In this document: positions 16,882 through 26,012 of the stretch, piece by piece
Layout: the number at the start of each line of letters is the position of its first letter
Numbering within the stretch: the first letter of the stretch is position 1
NCBI RefSeq assembly: GCF_003332275.1
Contig: NZ_QOVA01000001.1
Coordinates: 310,001-374,000 of the forward strand
Reading direction: 5' to 3'
DNA length: 64,000 nt
DNA from: Edaphovirga cremea
Lineage (GTDB): Bacteria; Pseudomonadota; Gammaproteobacteria; Enterobacterales; Enterobacteriaceae
Notes under the pieces: model-generated
Told to the model about the DNA's origin: nothing
Seen by the model: the letters and a program-made list of their open reading frames with translations, nothing else
Database searches by the model: none
Made by a program: the position numbers and the translations under genes

Positions 16882-16933
16882 TGGACAAATCGTTAATCTA
16901 TTGCTGTACTGTATTTGACACACATTTTGTGTC
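16882..16933 (+). promoter_or_regulatory. cspE promoter and 5'-terminal hairpin
   Basis: TGGACA (16882), 17 bases, TGTACT (16905) with an upstream TG forms an extended -10 promoter. The predicted start near 16917 coincides with the hairpin GACACA-CATTT-TGTGTC (16917-16933), so the mRNA would begin with a 6-bp stem. Confidence 0.5.
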
Positions 16934-16959
16934 CAACATTCACGTTAAAGGTAAGTTAG

Positions 16960-17169
16960 ATGTCTAAGATTAAAGGTAGCGTTAAGTGGTTTAATGAGTC
17001 GAAAGGCTTTGGCTTCATTACTCCAGAAGATGGTAGCAAAGATGTATTCGTTCACTTCTCTGCCATCACTAGCAATGGTTTCAAAACTCTTGCTGAAGGC
17101 CAGCGTGTAGAATTTGAAATCACGAGCGGTGCCAAAGGCCCATCTGCAGCTAACGTTATCGCAATTTAA
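16960..17169 (+). CDS. cspE: CspE, cold-shock-family RNA-binding protein
   Basis: CspE is a 69-aa single cold-shock domain that binds single-stranded RNA and can melt structure and affect termination. The RNP1 and RNP2 motifs [11 protein letters not shown] and DVFVHFSAI are intact. The sequence differs from E. coli CspE at only a handful of positions and ends NVIAI. The ATG follows GGTAAG at 7-8 bases. A strong terminator follows within 25 bp, so it is a monocistronic unit. Confidence 0.95.
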   Translation: MSKIKGSVKWFNESKGFGFITPEDGSKDVFVHFSAITSNGFKTLAEGQRVEFEITSGAKGPSAANVIAI

Positions 17170-17188
17170 TTGATTAGCCGATTTCTTG

Positions 17189-17214
17189 AAAACCCGCCTC
17201 CGGCGGGTTTTTTT
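17189..17214 (+). terminator. Rho-independent terminator of cspE
   Basis: AACCCGCC and GGCGGGTT form an 8-bp GC-rich stem with a 3-base loop, followed by a T run. This is a canonical intrinsic terminator. Confidence 0.9.
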
Positions 17215-17370
17215 ATGCCAGAAACAAACCGATCGGATTGAGGAAAACGACAAGGCGAACATGCATTGAGATCGGTCAGAGCCGCATTATTCGCGAGTCT
17301 GACGCTCACTGCCCGTGGCGAGGGCAGCAGTTCCAGCGGTCAATTGATCTTACTTAGGGGTACAGCCTGC

Positions 17371-17466
17371 TCAGAGATACAGATAGCTCTTGAGGAACAG
17401 GGTGACGACTATCAGGCAAAAAATTATTGTCAGATATTCGACCAGCGTTTTGGGTAGGGTAAACAT
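17371..17466 (-). CDS. Possible 31-aa hydrophobic peptide
   Basis: ATG 17466 opens a 31-codon frame. The product is MFTLPKTLVEYL followed by an unbroken hydrophobic stretch and ends KSYLYL. The size and pattern recall type I toxin peptides or small membrane proteins. Only a weak GGAC lies at Shine-Dalgarno position. The surrounding 17215-17595 stretch otherwise holds no gene. Coding status is uncertain, and no antisense RNA can be demonstrated. Confidence 0.3.
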   Translation of the reverse strand: MFTLPKTLVEYLTIIFCLIVVTLFLKSYLYL

Positions 17467-17595
17467 AATCGACGTCCATACTTTAAGATCAGATTTATGG
17501 TGTCGATTATCCAGAGCCAACATTAAGATAACATTAAGAACCTACCCCATAGATTCTTTTACTTGCCATTTTGCGCCTGGGTAGTGCGCAGGCGT

Positions 17596-17979
17596 TCAGT
17601 GACTGTTGGCCCATGAGACAATCATGAATGCCAGCAGGGTCATCAGCACGGATCCCACCACATTCAACAGGATATTCAATCCTGCATCCGCCAGACGACC
17701 ATCCTGTAACTGATAGACGACTTCCAGCGAAAAAGTGGAAAATGTGGTTAACCCACCGCAAAAACCGGTGGTCAGCAGCAGTTTCCACAGCGGATCCAGA
17801 TTTGCCATGCGGCTGAACACGGCGATGCCCAACCCTATGATAAATGCCCCGACCAGATTGACGGTCAGCGTACCCAGCGGCAGAACCGGCGTAATCCCAT
17901 TGAGCTTCATACTGACATACCAGCGCGCTACGCTGCCCAGGCCACCACCAATAAATACGGCCAGAAGTATTGCAAACAT
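17596..17979 (-). CDS. crcB: CrcB/FluC fluoride channel
   Basis: CrcB is an inner-membrane dual-topology fluoride exporter that protects against fluoride. The 127-aa protein has four hydrophobic segments. It has the family motifs [25 protein letters not shown] and [15 protein letters not shown], the last carrying pore-lining Phe, Thr and Ser residues. ATG 17979 follows AAGG and matches the usual start; upstream in-frame sequence to 18219 is not conserved. No fluoride riboswitch consensus is visible upstream. It lies 137 bp after the MocR-type gene on the same strand. Confidence 0.93.
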   Translation of the reverse strand: MFAILLAVFIGGGLGSVARWYVSMKLNGITPVLPLGTLTVNLVGAFIIGLGIAVFSRMANLDPLWKLLLTTGFCGGLTTFSTFSLEVVYQLQDGRLADAGLNILLNVVGSVLMTLLAFMIVSWANSH

Positions 17980-18116
17980 AAATAACCTTTCGTGAAAAGA
18001 GGGGGTTGGCACGGAAAGAATAAGGCATGACGCTACGACCTTACACCGGCTTTCGTCATATTTGTAGGACGAAGATGAATCGGGTGGCGATAAATTCATA
18101 CTCAGCCATAAAGCGC

Positions 18117-19445
18117 CTACCCATAAACCAGGGCCAGGGCATCCGCAACAAAATCCACCTTGTCTGCCGTGAGCTGGCTGGTACTGATGCGGATATGTTG
18201 CCCCGGACGAATACGACACCCCTCACCAGGCAATACCGCAATACCACGAGCGGCCAGGGTGACCAGGGCAAATTGCTCCGAGGGAACGCCGAGCCAAATA
18301 CTCAGGCCATCATGCAGGGGAACATCAATACCGCGAATAGCCAGTGCGGTGACCAGATCTTGCCTGCGTTTGGCGTAAATGCGTCTGGCTTCGCCGAGCC
18401 CCTGCTGAGTTTGGGGATCGGTCAGTAACCACGCCAGGGTATGCTGCAACAGGCGGCTGCTCCAGCCTGCACCAAAATTCCGGAATGACTGGATTTGCTT
18501 GATCATTTCCCGCGTACCCGACACCACGCCCAACCGTAAATCCGGGCCGTAAGACTTCGAATAGGATCGCACATGCACCGTTCTGTCCGGGAATTCGCTA
18601 CCAAGACTGACTGCTGGCCAGGCCGATAAATCACCCAGGCCATCGTCTTCAATGATCAGCGTTTGCTGGTCGCGCAACAGGGCGGTTAATTGCCGAACAC
18701 GCATGGGCGTAATGGTGTGACCGCAGTGCGAATGGGTTCGGGGCTGATAAATAAAGGCACTGGGATTCTGGCGCAGTGCGGCGTGTAATGCATCCGGAAG
18801 GGGGCCCTGTTCGTCGCAGGGGACAGGCAACACGTCGGCACCAATATGATCGAGAATATCCAGCAGGCGTGAAGCCGTTGGATCTTCAATCGCTACGCGT
18901 GTGCCGGGCATAATCAAGGTTTGCATAATCAGACTCATGCCGTCAAAACCGCCATCGGCGGCCAGAAAAGCATCAGCCTGATAGGGCCAGGTCAGTTTTA
19001 CCGCCTCTTCCAGCACGGGCATAATCGGCTCGCGTAAATAGCTGTTCAGATGGTGCGTTTCTGTCGCACTGATCAATGCCGCTTTCAGGTCGGGTAATAA
19101 CAAGGGATCCGGCGCGGAGAGCACTAAATCGGCGGTAATATGTTCGCCAAAATTACCAATTTGTTCAAAACGCACCGGGCGGGGCGAAACTTTATCGCCG
19201 CAGACCCACACACCGGTACGGCCACGCCCGGCGATCACCTTCTGTTTTTTCAGTTGACTCCATGCCGCAGACACTGTCGCCGGGCTGACGCCCAGAGCCT
19301 GTGCCAGCTCTCTTACCGCAGGTAAATGCATGCCAATCTCGATCGTTCCGGCACGAATCAAGGCGGCAGTGTCAATCGCGATACCGCGTTTTGTCCGATC
19401 CTGTAACCGTTCCGCCAGCCATTGCGCAGCGAGATCTGTAGCCAT
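18117..19445 (-). CDS. MocR-type regulator (GntR HTH plus aminotransferase-like domain)
   Basis: This is a PLP-dependent transcription regulator of the MocR/GabR/PdxR class. The N-terminal GntR winged helix lies at residues ~1-75 ([22 protein letters not shown]). It is followed by a fold-type I aminotransferase domain with the PLP lysine in [13 protein letters not shown]. Such proteins sense an amino compound or PLP and control neighbouring genes. It is transcribed away from the binding-protein/amidase/ABC transporter genes starting at 19585 and is the likely regulator of that cluster. The length of 442 aa is typical. The ligand is unknown. Confidence 0.88.
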   Translation of the reverse strand: MATDLAAQWLAERLQDRTKRGIAIDTAALIRAGTIEIGMHLPAVRELAQALGVSPATVSAAWSQLKKQKVIAGRGRTGVWVCGDKVSPRPVRFEQIGNFGEHITADLVLSAPDPLLLPDLKAALISATETHHLNSYLREPIMPVLEEAVKLTWPYQADAFLAADGGFDGMSLIMQTLIMPGTRVAIEDPTASRLLDILDHIGADVLPVPCDEQGPLPDALHAALRQNPSAFIYQPRTHSHCGHTITPMRVRQLTALLRDQQTLIIEDDGLGDLSAWPAVSLGSEFPDRTVHVRSYSKSYGPDLRLGVVSGTREMIKQIQSFRNFGAGWSSRLLQHTLAWLLTDPQTQQGLGEARRIYAKRRQDLVTALAIRGIDVPLHDGLSIWLGVPSEQFALVTLAARGIAVLPGEGCRIRPGQHIRISTSQLTADKVDFVADALALVYG

Positions 19446-19454
19446 AAGAAGAAC

Positions 19455-19472
19455 CTTTGTTCAGTAACAAAG
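19455..19472. promoter_or_regulatory. Palindrome in the divergent MocR intergenic region
   Basis: CTTTGTT-CAGT-AACAAAG is a perfect 7-bp inverted repeat 10 bp before the MocR-type gene. It may be the regulator's own operator or an mRNA hairpin. Confidence 0.45.
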
Positions 19473-19584
19473 TTTGCATTGTACATATAATTATAAACAA
19501 TTAGTATCAGGAATAGGCAGGAAGTGACTATTAAATAACCACACAACACATCGACCATAAATCTTGCTGTAAGGGGTGAAGGAC

Positions 19585-20553
19585 GTGACAACCACGATCA
19601 GACTGGCAGTGCGGGATTGGGACTATTTTACGCCATTGGCCTTGGGCGACGTAAAACCCGCAGGATTCAATATTGAAGTCCACCGTGTGGGTACGTTGGT
19701 GGACGATCTGGCGACCAGCAGTATGTTTCAGGCAGGGGAAGTGTCATTCAGTCGTTATGCCCAGAGCTGCGCACGCGGTGATTACTCATTGCTGGGATTA
19801 CCCCATTTCTTGATGCGTGGTTTTCGCCAGCGTTGCATTATTACCACGGAACACAACCCGATCACCGAGTTGGCTGGGCTGGCTGGAAAACGCATTGGCC
19901 TCACGGGCTGGCAAGATTCGGGCAATACCTGGACCCGCGCATTGCTGCGCGAGGTTGGTGTAAATACCGACGACGCATTTTGGTACGTTGGCCGGTTAAC
20001 CGAAGACCATCCGATCGTCGATCGTTTAGGGGGATTTGGCCGTCCAGGGCGGATTGAGGCGGCACCTGGCGAACGGCCACTGATGACGCTCCTGCAGCAG
20101 GGTGAATTGGATGCCGTGTTCACACCGTTCATGCCGGTAGGATTCTTTAAACGAGACTCGGGCTTGCGCCAGTTGCAACCGGATTTCCGCCAGGCCGAGA
20201 TCGACTATTTCGATCGGGTGGGATATATACCCGGAATGCATGTGTTGGGAATTCAACCTGCCATCGCTGAACAATATCCCTGGTTACCACAAGCATTGAG
20301 TGAAGTTATTGATAAATCGTGGCGTGTCTGGATGGATAAGCGCGAGAAATATGCCGATACGACACCCTGGTTATTGGACGATATCCGACGCACCGTTCGC
20401 GACCTGCCTGATAACTGGAACGACAATGGACTGGCGGCCAACGAAAAAATGATTTCTGATTTTGCCCATGAACTCTACGTTCAGGGAATAACCGCACATT
20501 GCCTCACGACTGCCGAACTGTTTCCCTTCGCGCACAACGGTGAGAGGAGCTGA
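19585..20553 (+). CDS. Cytoplasmic binding-protein-like enzyme (dihydroxyphthalate decarboxylase/NMT1-like family)
   Basis: The 322-aa product lacks a signal peptide. It has a type II periplasmic-binding-protein-like pattern, with AGLAGKRIGLTGWQDSGNTW at the domain hinge and LLQQGELDAVFTPFMP later. It resembles from memory the 4,5-dihydroxyphthalate decarboxylase-related family, some of whose members are enzymes. The start GTG 19585 has AAGGGG 8 bases upstream; GTG 19576 is too close to it. It is the first gene of the operon and is followed 2 bp later by the amidase. The substrate is unknown; a role in acting on the imported compound is inference. Confidence 0.6.
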   Translation: MTTTIRLAVRDWDYFTPLALGDVKPAGFNIEVHRVGTLVDDLATSSMFQAGEVSFSRYAQSCARGDYSLLGLPHFLMRGFRQRCIITTEHNPITELAGLAGKRIGLTGWQDSGNTWTRALLREVGVNTDDAFWYVGRLTEDHPIVDRLGGFGRPGRIEAAPGERPLMTLLQQGELDAVFTPFMPVGFFKRDSGLRQLQPDFRQAEIDYFDRVGYIPGMHVLGIQPAIAEQYPWLPQALSEVIDKSWRVWMDKREKYADTTPWLLDDIRRTVRDLPDNWNDNGLAANEKMISDFAHELYVQGITAHCLTTAELFPFAHNGERS

Positions 20554-20555
20554 AC

Positions 20556-21389
20556 ATGCCAGAAAAACTTTCTACTTCGCAGAAAACAACGATAAAAGTT
20601 GCATTGGGGCAATTTGCCGTCGCCCGTGATTGGCAAACCAACGCCGAGACCTGTCTGGCATTAATGGCCCGTGCCCATGAGGCGTCGGTCGATCTGTTGG
20701 TTCTGCCCGAAGGTATTCTGGCCCGCGATATTGCCGATCCCGATCTGGTCCTGAAAGCGGCTCAGCCACTGGATGGCCCTTTCGTTACCCAATTGCTGGC
20801 TGCCAGCAAAGGCCAAGCATTGACGGTGATGATGAGTGTGCATACGCCAGCCAGTGAAGGGCGGGTGTGGAATGTACTCATCGCCATTCGCGACGGAAAA
20901 ATCCTCGCCGAGTACCGCAAACTGCATTTATACGATGCGTTCTCGATGCAGGAATCCAAAAATGTGACGCCAGGAAATGAAATTCCGCCGTTGGTGGACG
21001 TCGCCGGATTCAAGGTCGGGTTGATGACCTGCTATGACATTCGCTTCCCGGAACTGGCCCGTCGTCTGGTGCTGGACGGTGCCGAGGTTTTGGTGCTGCC
21101 TGCCGCCTGGGTAAAAGGCCCGTTGAAAGAAGCCCATTGGGAGGTTTTGGTGACAGCGCGTGCGTTGGAGAACACCACCTATGTGGTTGCCGTCGGTGAA
21201 TGCGGGGAGCGCAATATCGGCAACAGTATGGTGGTCGATCCGTTGGGTGTCGCGATCGCCCGCGCGGCTGAAGCACCGGCGTTGGTCTTTGCAGAATTGG
21301 ACAAAACCCGATTGCGTCATGCGCGCCAGGTTTTGCCAGTGCTTGAAAATCGCTGCTTTGGTACCCCCCAATTGCGTAGCGATAAATAA
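20556..21389 (+). CDS. Nitrilase-superfamily amidase, YbeM/Nit1-like
   Basis: This carbon-nitrogen hydrolase has the full catalytic set: Glu in VLPEGI (~50), Lys in YRKLHLYDAF (~117) and Cys in MTCYDIRFPEL (~155). It hydrolyses an amide bond. The sequence closely tracks E. coli YbeM (deaminated glutathione amidase family), which also lies between crcB and tatE, so it is the positional counterpart. Here it sits in an operon with a binding-protein-like enzyme and a transporter, suggesting a catabolic amide substrate or recruitment of Nit1 to a new job. The length is 277 aa with a good GAGGAG site. Confidence 0.88.
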   Translation: MPEKLSTSQKTTIKVALGQFAVARDWQTNAETCLALMARAHEASVDLLVLPEGILARDIADPDLVLKAAQPLDGPFVTQLLAASKGQALTVMMSVHTPASEGRVWNVLIAIRDGKILAEYRKLHLYDAFSMQESKNVTPGNEIPPLVDVAGFKVGLMTCYDIRFPELARRLVLDGAEVLVLPAAWVKGPLKEAHWEVLVTARALENTTYVVAVGECGERNIGNSMVVDPLGVAIARAAEAPALVFAELDKTRLRHARQVLPVLENRCFGTPQLRSDK

Positions 21390-21413
21390 TCAGCAATAGG
21401 CAGTACCCCGGGA

Positions 21414-21485
21414 TTTTTTGTATTCACTTGCACCAACGCCAGGCTTTGTTTTTTTGTATCGCTTTGCACCAACATCGAGCTTTAT
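21414..21485 (+). repeat. 36-bp direct repeat with NtrC-like half-sites
   Basis: Two 36-bp imperfect copies each contain TTGCACCAAC followed 4-5 bases later by GC. The second (TTGCACCAACATCGAGC) differs at only two positions from the E. coli glnA NtrC site as remembered. No good sigma-54 promoter is visible between the repeats and the next ATG. Confidence 0.5.
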
Positions 21486-21527
21486 TCAAAACCTATGGAA
21501 ATTAACGACTGAAGGTAAACAGAGGAA

Positions 21528-22433
21528 ATGGAGATGATAACTAAACGTTTATTTCGGCTCGCTGTTTTGGCCGGTGCACTGTGTTCAGCAACCAGTTTTG
21601 CCGTAGAGAATGTCACTATTGCACAGCAAAAAATGGATCCGGCGCTGCATGCACTTCTTCCCGCCGAGATTCAAAAATCCGGTGTCATGACGTCAGTCAA
21701 TAATGGTTCATTCCCACCCTATGAACTGGTCTCCAGCACCAACTCCCTGGACGGGGCGAGCGCGGACCTGGCCAAGGCAATGGGCGAGTTGCTGGGCGTC
21801 ACGGTTCACCACGCATCAGTCAGTGGTTTGCCAGGATTGCTGAGTGGCATTCAGTCAGGCCGCTATCAGTTGGGGATTGGGCCGATTGGTGATTTCCCTG
21901 AGCGTGAAGCGAAGAATGACTTCATTGATTTTGTGCAGGAGTTTGTGGTCTTTGCCGTTCATGCGGGCAATCCACAAAAAATTAACGGCCTCGACGATAC
22001 GTGCGGCAAACGCATCGCCGTTATGGCCGGGGGCTCGGCAGAACAGGTGATTCGCAAACAATCCGCTGCATGTACAGAGCAAGGGAAAGCCGCAGTTACC
22101 ATCCAATCCTACACCGACCAACCTACCTCTATTTTGGCCGTGCGCTCCAACCGCTCCGATGCTTTCTTTTCATCGCAGGCACCGCTGACCTATTTCGTTG
22201 CACAGACCAATGGTCAACTTGAGCTGGCAGGTACCGGTCAACGCAATGGTTTTGGCGATCTCTATCAGGGAACCGTCGTGCCGAAAGATTCGCAACTCGG
22301 TAAGGCCGTACTTGCGGCTTATCAGGCGCTGTTTGACAACGGGACGTACGCGATCATCATGAAAAAATGGGGGCTCGAAGGCAATATGCTCAAGGCTCCA
22401 GGGCGCAATCTGGCGGGGGCACAGGCTAAATGA
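21528..22433 (+). CDS. Periplasmic polar-amino-acid-type binding protein
   Basis: This is the solute-binding component of an ABC importer. The signal peptide spans residues ~1-26 (basic start, hydrophobic core, ending TSFAVEN). The mature protein is a family 3 binding protein: NNGSFPPYELV, GASADLAKAMGELLG and YAIIMKKWGLEG are typical motifs. A cysteine pair (DDTCGKR and SAACTEQ) may form a disulfide. It overlaps the permease gene by ATGA. The ligand is probably an amino-acid-like or amide compound given the neighbours. Confidence 0.9.
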   Translation: MEMITKRLFRLAVLAGALCSATSFAVENVTIAQQKMDPALHALLPAEIQKSGVMTSVNNGSFPPYELVSSTNSLDGASADLAKAMGELLGVTVHHASVSGLPGLLSGIQSGRYQLGIGPIGDFPEREAKNDFIDFVQEFVVFAVHAGNPQKINGLDDTCGKRIAVMAGGSAEQVIRKQSAACTEQGKAAVTIQSYTDQPTSILAVRSNRSDAFFSSQAPLTYFVAQTNGQLELAGTGQRNGFGDLYQGTVVPKDSQLGKAVLAAYQALFDNGTYAIIMKKWGLEGNMLKAPGRNLAGAQAK

Positions 22434-23413
22434 GTGAAAAACCGTATAGTGCGAAACCAGAAACCAGGGACGACTATACGCTGGATCCACACCGTAATGT
22501 TGAAGTGGCACACGCGCCCCGCAGGCTGGGGCGTTGGTTAAGCTGGATTATTGTGCTGTTGATTACAGCCGATGTGTTGTGGGTGGTAGCGACCAACAAG
22601 AATTTTGAATGGCACGTGGTGGGGCAGTGGTTCACCGCCGCCTCAGTGATGAAAGGCTTGGGGGTCACACTCGGGTTGACCGTTGTCTCGATGCTGATCG
22701 GGGTTGCGATTGGCTTGCTGCTGGCCGTTGCCCGCCTGTCGGACAGCGCATTGTTGCGCGGGATGTCGGGTATCTACATCTGGTTCTTCCGCGGTACGCC
22801 GCTGCTGGTACAACTGATTTTTTGGTACAACATGTCCACGCTGTTTCCCCGGGTCGTGCTCGGTATTCCTTTTGGACCCGAACTTGCGTCGTGGAATACC
22901 AACGATCTGATTACGCCGCTCACTGCCGCTATCGCCGGACTTGCCCTGAATGAAGCGGCCTATATGGCTGAAATTATCCGTGGCGGGCTGTTATCGGTGG
23001 ACAATGGTCAAGTGGAGACCACCCAGGCGTTTGGCATGACGCGAGCCCGCGCACTCCGCCGGATTATCATTCCGCAGGCGATGCGTTCGATTATCCCGCC
23101 AACGGGCAATCAGTTAATCAGCATGATTAAAGCGACGTCGCTGGTCAGCGTCATCGCGATGGGTGACCTGCTCTATTCCGTGCAGGCGGTGTATAACCAG
23201 ACATTTGAAGTCGTCCCGATGCTGATGGTGGCGGTCATCTGGTATCTGCTGATCACGTCGGTGCTTAATGTGGGGCAATCGGCTATCGAGCGTTATTACT
23301 CTCGTGGATCGCGACGCTCTGCCTCGGCAACTAAACGTCGTTTGCCTGCCGATAATGAAAAAACGATACCTATAATCAATCGCCCGGATTCCGATCAGCG
23401 AGGTGACGTATGA
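22430..23413 (+). CDS. ABC transporter permease, HisM/GlnP type
   Basis: This is the inner-membrane permease of the importer. After a polar 35-residue N-terminus there are about six hydrophobic segments. The region [11 protein letters not shown]...[16 protein letters not shown] is diagnostic of the amino-acid permease family, and the EAA loop [20 protein letters not shown] contacts the ATPase. The basic C-terminal tail is longer than usual (327 aa in total). A single permease gene implies a homodimer. It overlaps both flanking genes by 4 bp. Confidence 0.92.
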   Translation: MSEKPYSAKPETRDDYTLDPHRNVEVAHAPRRLGRWLSWIIVLLITADVLWVVATNKNFEWHVVGQWFTAASVMKGLGVTLGLTVVSMLIGVAIGLLLAVARLSDSALLRGMSGIYIWFFRGTPLLVQLIFWYNMSTLFPRVVLGIPFGPELASWNTNDLITPLTAAIAGLALNEAAYMAEIIRGGLLSVDNGQVETTQAFGMTRARALRRIIIPQAMRSIIPPTGNQLISMIKATSLVSVIAMGDLLYSVQAVYNQTFEVVPMLMVAVIWYLLITSVLNVGQSAIERYYSRGSRRSASATKRRLPADNEKTIPIINRPDSDQRGDV

Positions 23414-24207
23414 GTAAAGCCAAGCTCATGGCAGCAGATGCTGGGGCCGTGCCTCTGGTGATCGCCCGTAATGTGCATAAAAGTTACGGTGACAATGAAG
23501 TGTTAAAAGGGATTGATCTTGAGGTCAAGCCCAGCGAAGTGGTAGTGATTTTGGGACCCTCTGGCTCAGGGAAATCGACTTTCTTGCGCTGTATCAACCA
23601 TTTGGAAGATATGGATCGTGGCTATATTTTGGTTAATGGCGAACAGATTGGCTATCAATTGCGGGGCACGGAACTACACCGGCTTTCTGCCCGCGCGATT
23701 GCCCGTCAGCGTCGTGATATTGGGATGGTGTTCCAGCAATTCAATCTTTATCCGCATCTGACCGTTCTGCAAAATATTATTGAAGCGCCTATCGGCGTGC
23801 ATAAGCAGAGTCGGCATGAGGCGATCAAATATGCCCATGAACTGCTGGAAAAAGTAGGATTGAGCGATAAGGCAGATGCTTACCCGCGCCACCTTTCCGG
23901 TGGTCAGCAACAACGTGTTGCAATTGCCCGTGCGCTGGCCGTGAAACCTAAGCTAATGTTATTCGATGAGCCCACGTCGGCGCTTGATCCCGAATTGGTC
24001 GGCGAGGTCTTGTCTACCATGCGCGATCTGGCTGCTCAGGGACTGACGATGATCGTGGTAACCCATGAGATTGGGTTCGCACGCGAAGCTGCGGATCGGG
24101 TGGTATTTATGGATCGCGGCTATGTCGTCGAACAAGGTGCGCCGGAAGATGTGCTGGTCAATCCGCAACATCCACGAACCCGCGCTTTCCTCAGTCGTTT
24201 TATTTAA
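23410..24207 (+). CDS. ABC transporter ATP-binding protein, GlnQ type
   Basis: This is the ATPase that drives the importer. Walker A is [11 protein letters not shown], the Q loop is [11 protein letters not shown], the signature is [15 protein letters not shown], Walker B is [12 protein letters not shown] and the switch His is in VTHEIGFA. The length of 265 aa is slightly above the family norm because of a 16-residue N-terminal extension and an insert near residue 75. It is the last gene of the operon; tatE begins 130 bp later. Confidence 0.94.
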   Translation: MSKAKLMAADAGAVPLVIARNVHKSYGDNEVLKGIDLEVKPSEVVVILGPSGSGKSTFLRCINHLEDMDRGYILVNGEQIGYQLRGTELHRLSARAIARQRRDIGMVFQQFNLYPHLTVLQNIIEAPIGVHKQSRHEAIKYAHELLEKVGLSDKADAYPRHLSGGQQQRVAIARALAVKPKLMLFDEPTSALDPELVGEVLSTMRDLAAQGLTMIVVTHEIGFAREAADRVVFMDRGYVVEQGAPEDVLVNPQHPRTRAFLSRFI

Positions 24208-24337
24208 CGTTTCTGTTCAGGAAGAACGATATTACTCTGTTACACATTGTAATTGAGTTACCGTTAATAATGTCCGTAAATGCATTATCGTTTCTTTCGC
24301 TGATGTCATCGGCAACGTGTTAAATAAGAAGGTATGT

Positions 24338-24538
24338 ATGGAAGGTATCAGTATTACTAAACTGTTGGTGGTTGCGGTATTGATCGTGCTGTTGTTTGGC
24401 ACCAGCAAACTCCGTACTCTGGGTGCGGATTTAGGCTCTGCACTGAAAGGCTTTAAAAAGGCCATGAGTGACGACAACACAGCGGCAAAAACCACGGCTG
24501 ACGATGAAACCCCTCCGCGCGTAGAAAAGAAAGACTAA
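24338..24538 (+). CDS. tatE: TatE, TatA-family twin-arginine translocase subunit
   Basis: TatE is a small inner-membrane protein that can join or replace TatA in the pore of the Tat pathway for folded proteins. The 66-aa product has an N-terminal helix ([18 protein letters not shown]), then the conserved [10 protein letters not shown] hinge and amphipathic helix [13 protein letters not shown], with a charged tail. The start MEGISITK at 24338 matches E. coli TatE (MGEISITK). A terminator follows. Confidence 0.93.
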   Translation: MEGISITKLLVVAVLIVLLFGTSKLRTLGADLGSALKGFKKAMSDDNTAAKTTADDETPPRVEKKD

Positions 24539-24557
24539 AGAGAGCCGCGCAGCAAAT

Positions 24558-24591
24558 AAAAAACGGATGCTCATGGAAACATCCGTTTTTT
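24558..24591. terminator. Bidirectional terminator between tatE and lipA
   Basis: AAAAAACGGATG and CATCCGTTTTTT form a long stem with a 10-base loop, giving T runs on both strands. It serves convergent tatE and lipA. Confidence 0.9.
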
Positions 24592-24665
24592 GTGTTTTCG
24601 TCGCTAACTTGTAACCGGGTGTGAACACCATTTCTCCGCCCGGATGACGCCCGAACGGTCGTGCA

Positions 24666-25631
24666 TCACTTGACTTCCATACCCTTTGCCTGCAAATCGG
24701 CATGGTAAGACGAGCGAACAAAAGGTCCACACGCTGCATGGGTAAAGCCCATCGCCATCGCTTCACCCTTCATTTCGTCGAATTCTGCCGGACTGACGTA
24801 GCGTTGAACAGGCAGATGGTGGCGGCTTGGCTGTAAATATTGCCCCAACGTCAGCATTGTCACGCCATGGCGACGCAGGTCGCGCATCACTTCCACGATC
24901 TCTGCATTGGTTTCACCCAAACCTACCATCAAACCGGACTTGGTCGGGATCTCTGGATGCGCTTCTTTAAAACGCTCCAGCAATTTCAACGACCATTCAT
25001 AGTTGGCACCGGGGCGAACCTGACGATATACGCGCGGTACGTTTTCCAGGTTATGGTTAAAAACGTCGGGAGGTGTCGCGGTAAGAATATCCAGCGCGCG
25101 ATCCATACGGCCACGGAAATCAGGGACCAGCGTCTCAATTTTAATCGTCGGACTTTTCTCCCGGATGGCGGCAATACAATCAGCGAAGTGTTGGGCTCCG
25201 CCATCACGCAGGTCATCACGGTCAACCGAGGTGATCACGACGTAACGCAACGCCATGTCGGCGATGGTCTGCGCCAGCTTTGCTGGTTCGTGAGCATCGG
25301 GTGCCACCGGGCGGCCGTGGGCCACATCGCAGAATGGGCAGCGGCGGGTACAGATTGCGCCGAGAATCATAAAAGTGGCGGTGCCGTGGTTGAAACACTC
25401 TGACAGGTTGGGGCAGGACGCTTCCTCACACACGGAATGCAGTCCATTTTTACGCATAGCGGCCTTGATACCCTGTATCCTGCTGGAATCCGCAGGGAGT
25501 TTAATCTTCATCCACTCGGGTTTGCGTAATATTTCCTGCCGTTCGGTGACCACAGTCTTCACCGGGATCAGCGCCATTTTATCCGCATCGCGGTATTTGA
25601 CGCCGCGTTCCATCTGAATCGGTTTACTCAT
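24666..25631 (-). CDS. lipA: LipA, lipoyl synthase
   Basis: LipA is a radical-SAM enzyme that inserts two sulfur atoms into protein-bound octanoate, the last step of lipoate synthesis. Two [4Fe-4S] clusters are visible: the auxiliary [12 protein letters not shown] and the radical-SAM [17 protein letters not shown] near the C-terminus holds the serine ligand. The length of 321 aa equals E. coli, and identity by eye is very high. It works with LipB, encoded nearby on the same strand beyond ybeF. Confidence 0.97.
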   Translation of the reverse strand: MSKPIQMERGVKYRDADKMALIPVKTVVTERQEILRKPEWMKIKLPADSSRIQGIKAAMRKNGLHSVCEEASCPNLSECFNHGTATFMILGAICTRRCPFCDVAHGRPVAPDAHEPAKLAQTIADMALRYVVITSVDRDDLRDGGAQHFADCIAAIREKSPTIKIETLVPDFRGRMDRALDILTATPPDVFNHNLENVPRVYRQVRPGANYEWSLKLLERFKEAHPEIPTKSGLMVGLGETNAEIVEVMRDLRRHGVTMLTLGQYLQPSRHHLPVQRYVSPAEFDEMKGEAMAMGFTHAACGPFVRSSYHADLQAKGMEVK

Positions 25632-26012
25632 AATCGTGCAGGTTCCAGGTTCGAATCTCTTAACGCGAGATTTTCATGAAAATCAAAGGATTTCAGCAGT
25701 CATTCAAAATTTTTTGAAAATTATCCAAAAATTATAACACCTGTCACATCTGCATTCAGCCCCTGGTTAACGAATGAACCTGATTTTGTGTCATATTTTA
25801 AGCGGGAAAGGGCACAAATGAGGTCGCTTTAGGCGTCAAAACAATATTAAATACTTGATAATTATCAATTTAAATAGAAATTTGCAGGTATGGTAAATTG
25901 TTGGCGTGATGTTAGCGAGAAGTGTCTTTTTATGCGGTGCAGTAAAAAAGGCAGAGCATCAATTTTTTTGCGGGTGGAATCGGCCCCCGTAGGGGCGGCT
26001 TAGCTTTTTTTG
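25632..26012. other. lipA-ybeF intergenic region with palindrome and hairpin
   Basis: No ORF is evident. TTGATAATTATCAA (25855-25868) is a 14-bp palindrome of Fur-box-like composition. About 115 bp on, the hairpin GCCCC-CGTA-GGGGC at 25983-25996 is followed on the plus strand by a seven-T run at 26004-26010. A short plus-strand RNA is possible but unproven. Confidence 0.35.

Noticed and set aside
17980-18116. Fluoride riboswitch upstream of crcB
   Set aside because: The conserved GGNGATGGNGTTC core and pseudoknot partner could not be found on the minus strand.
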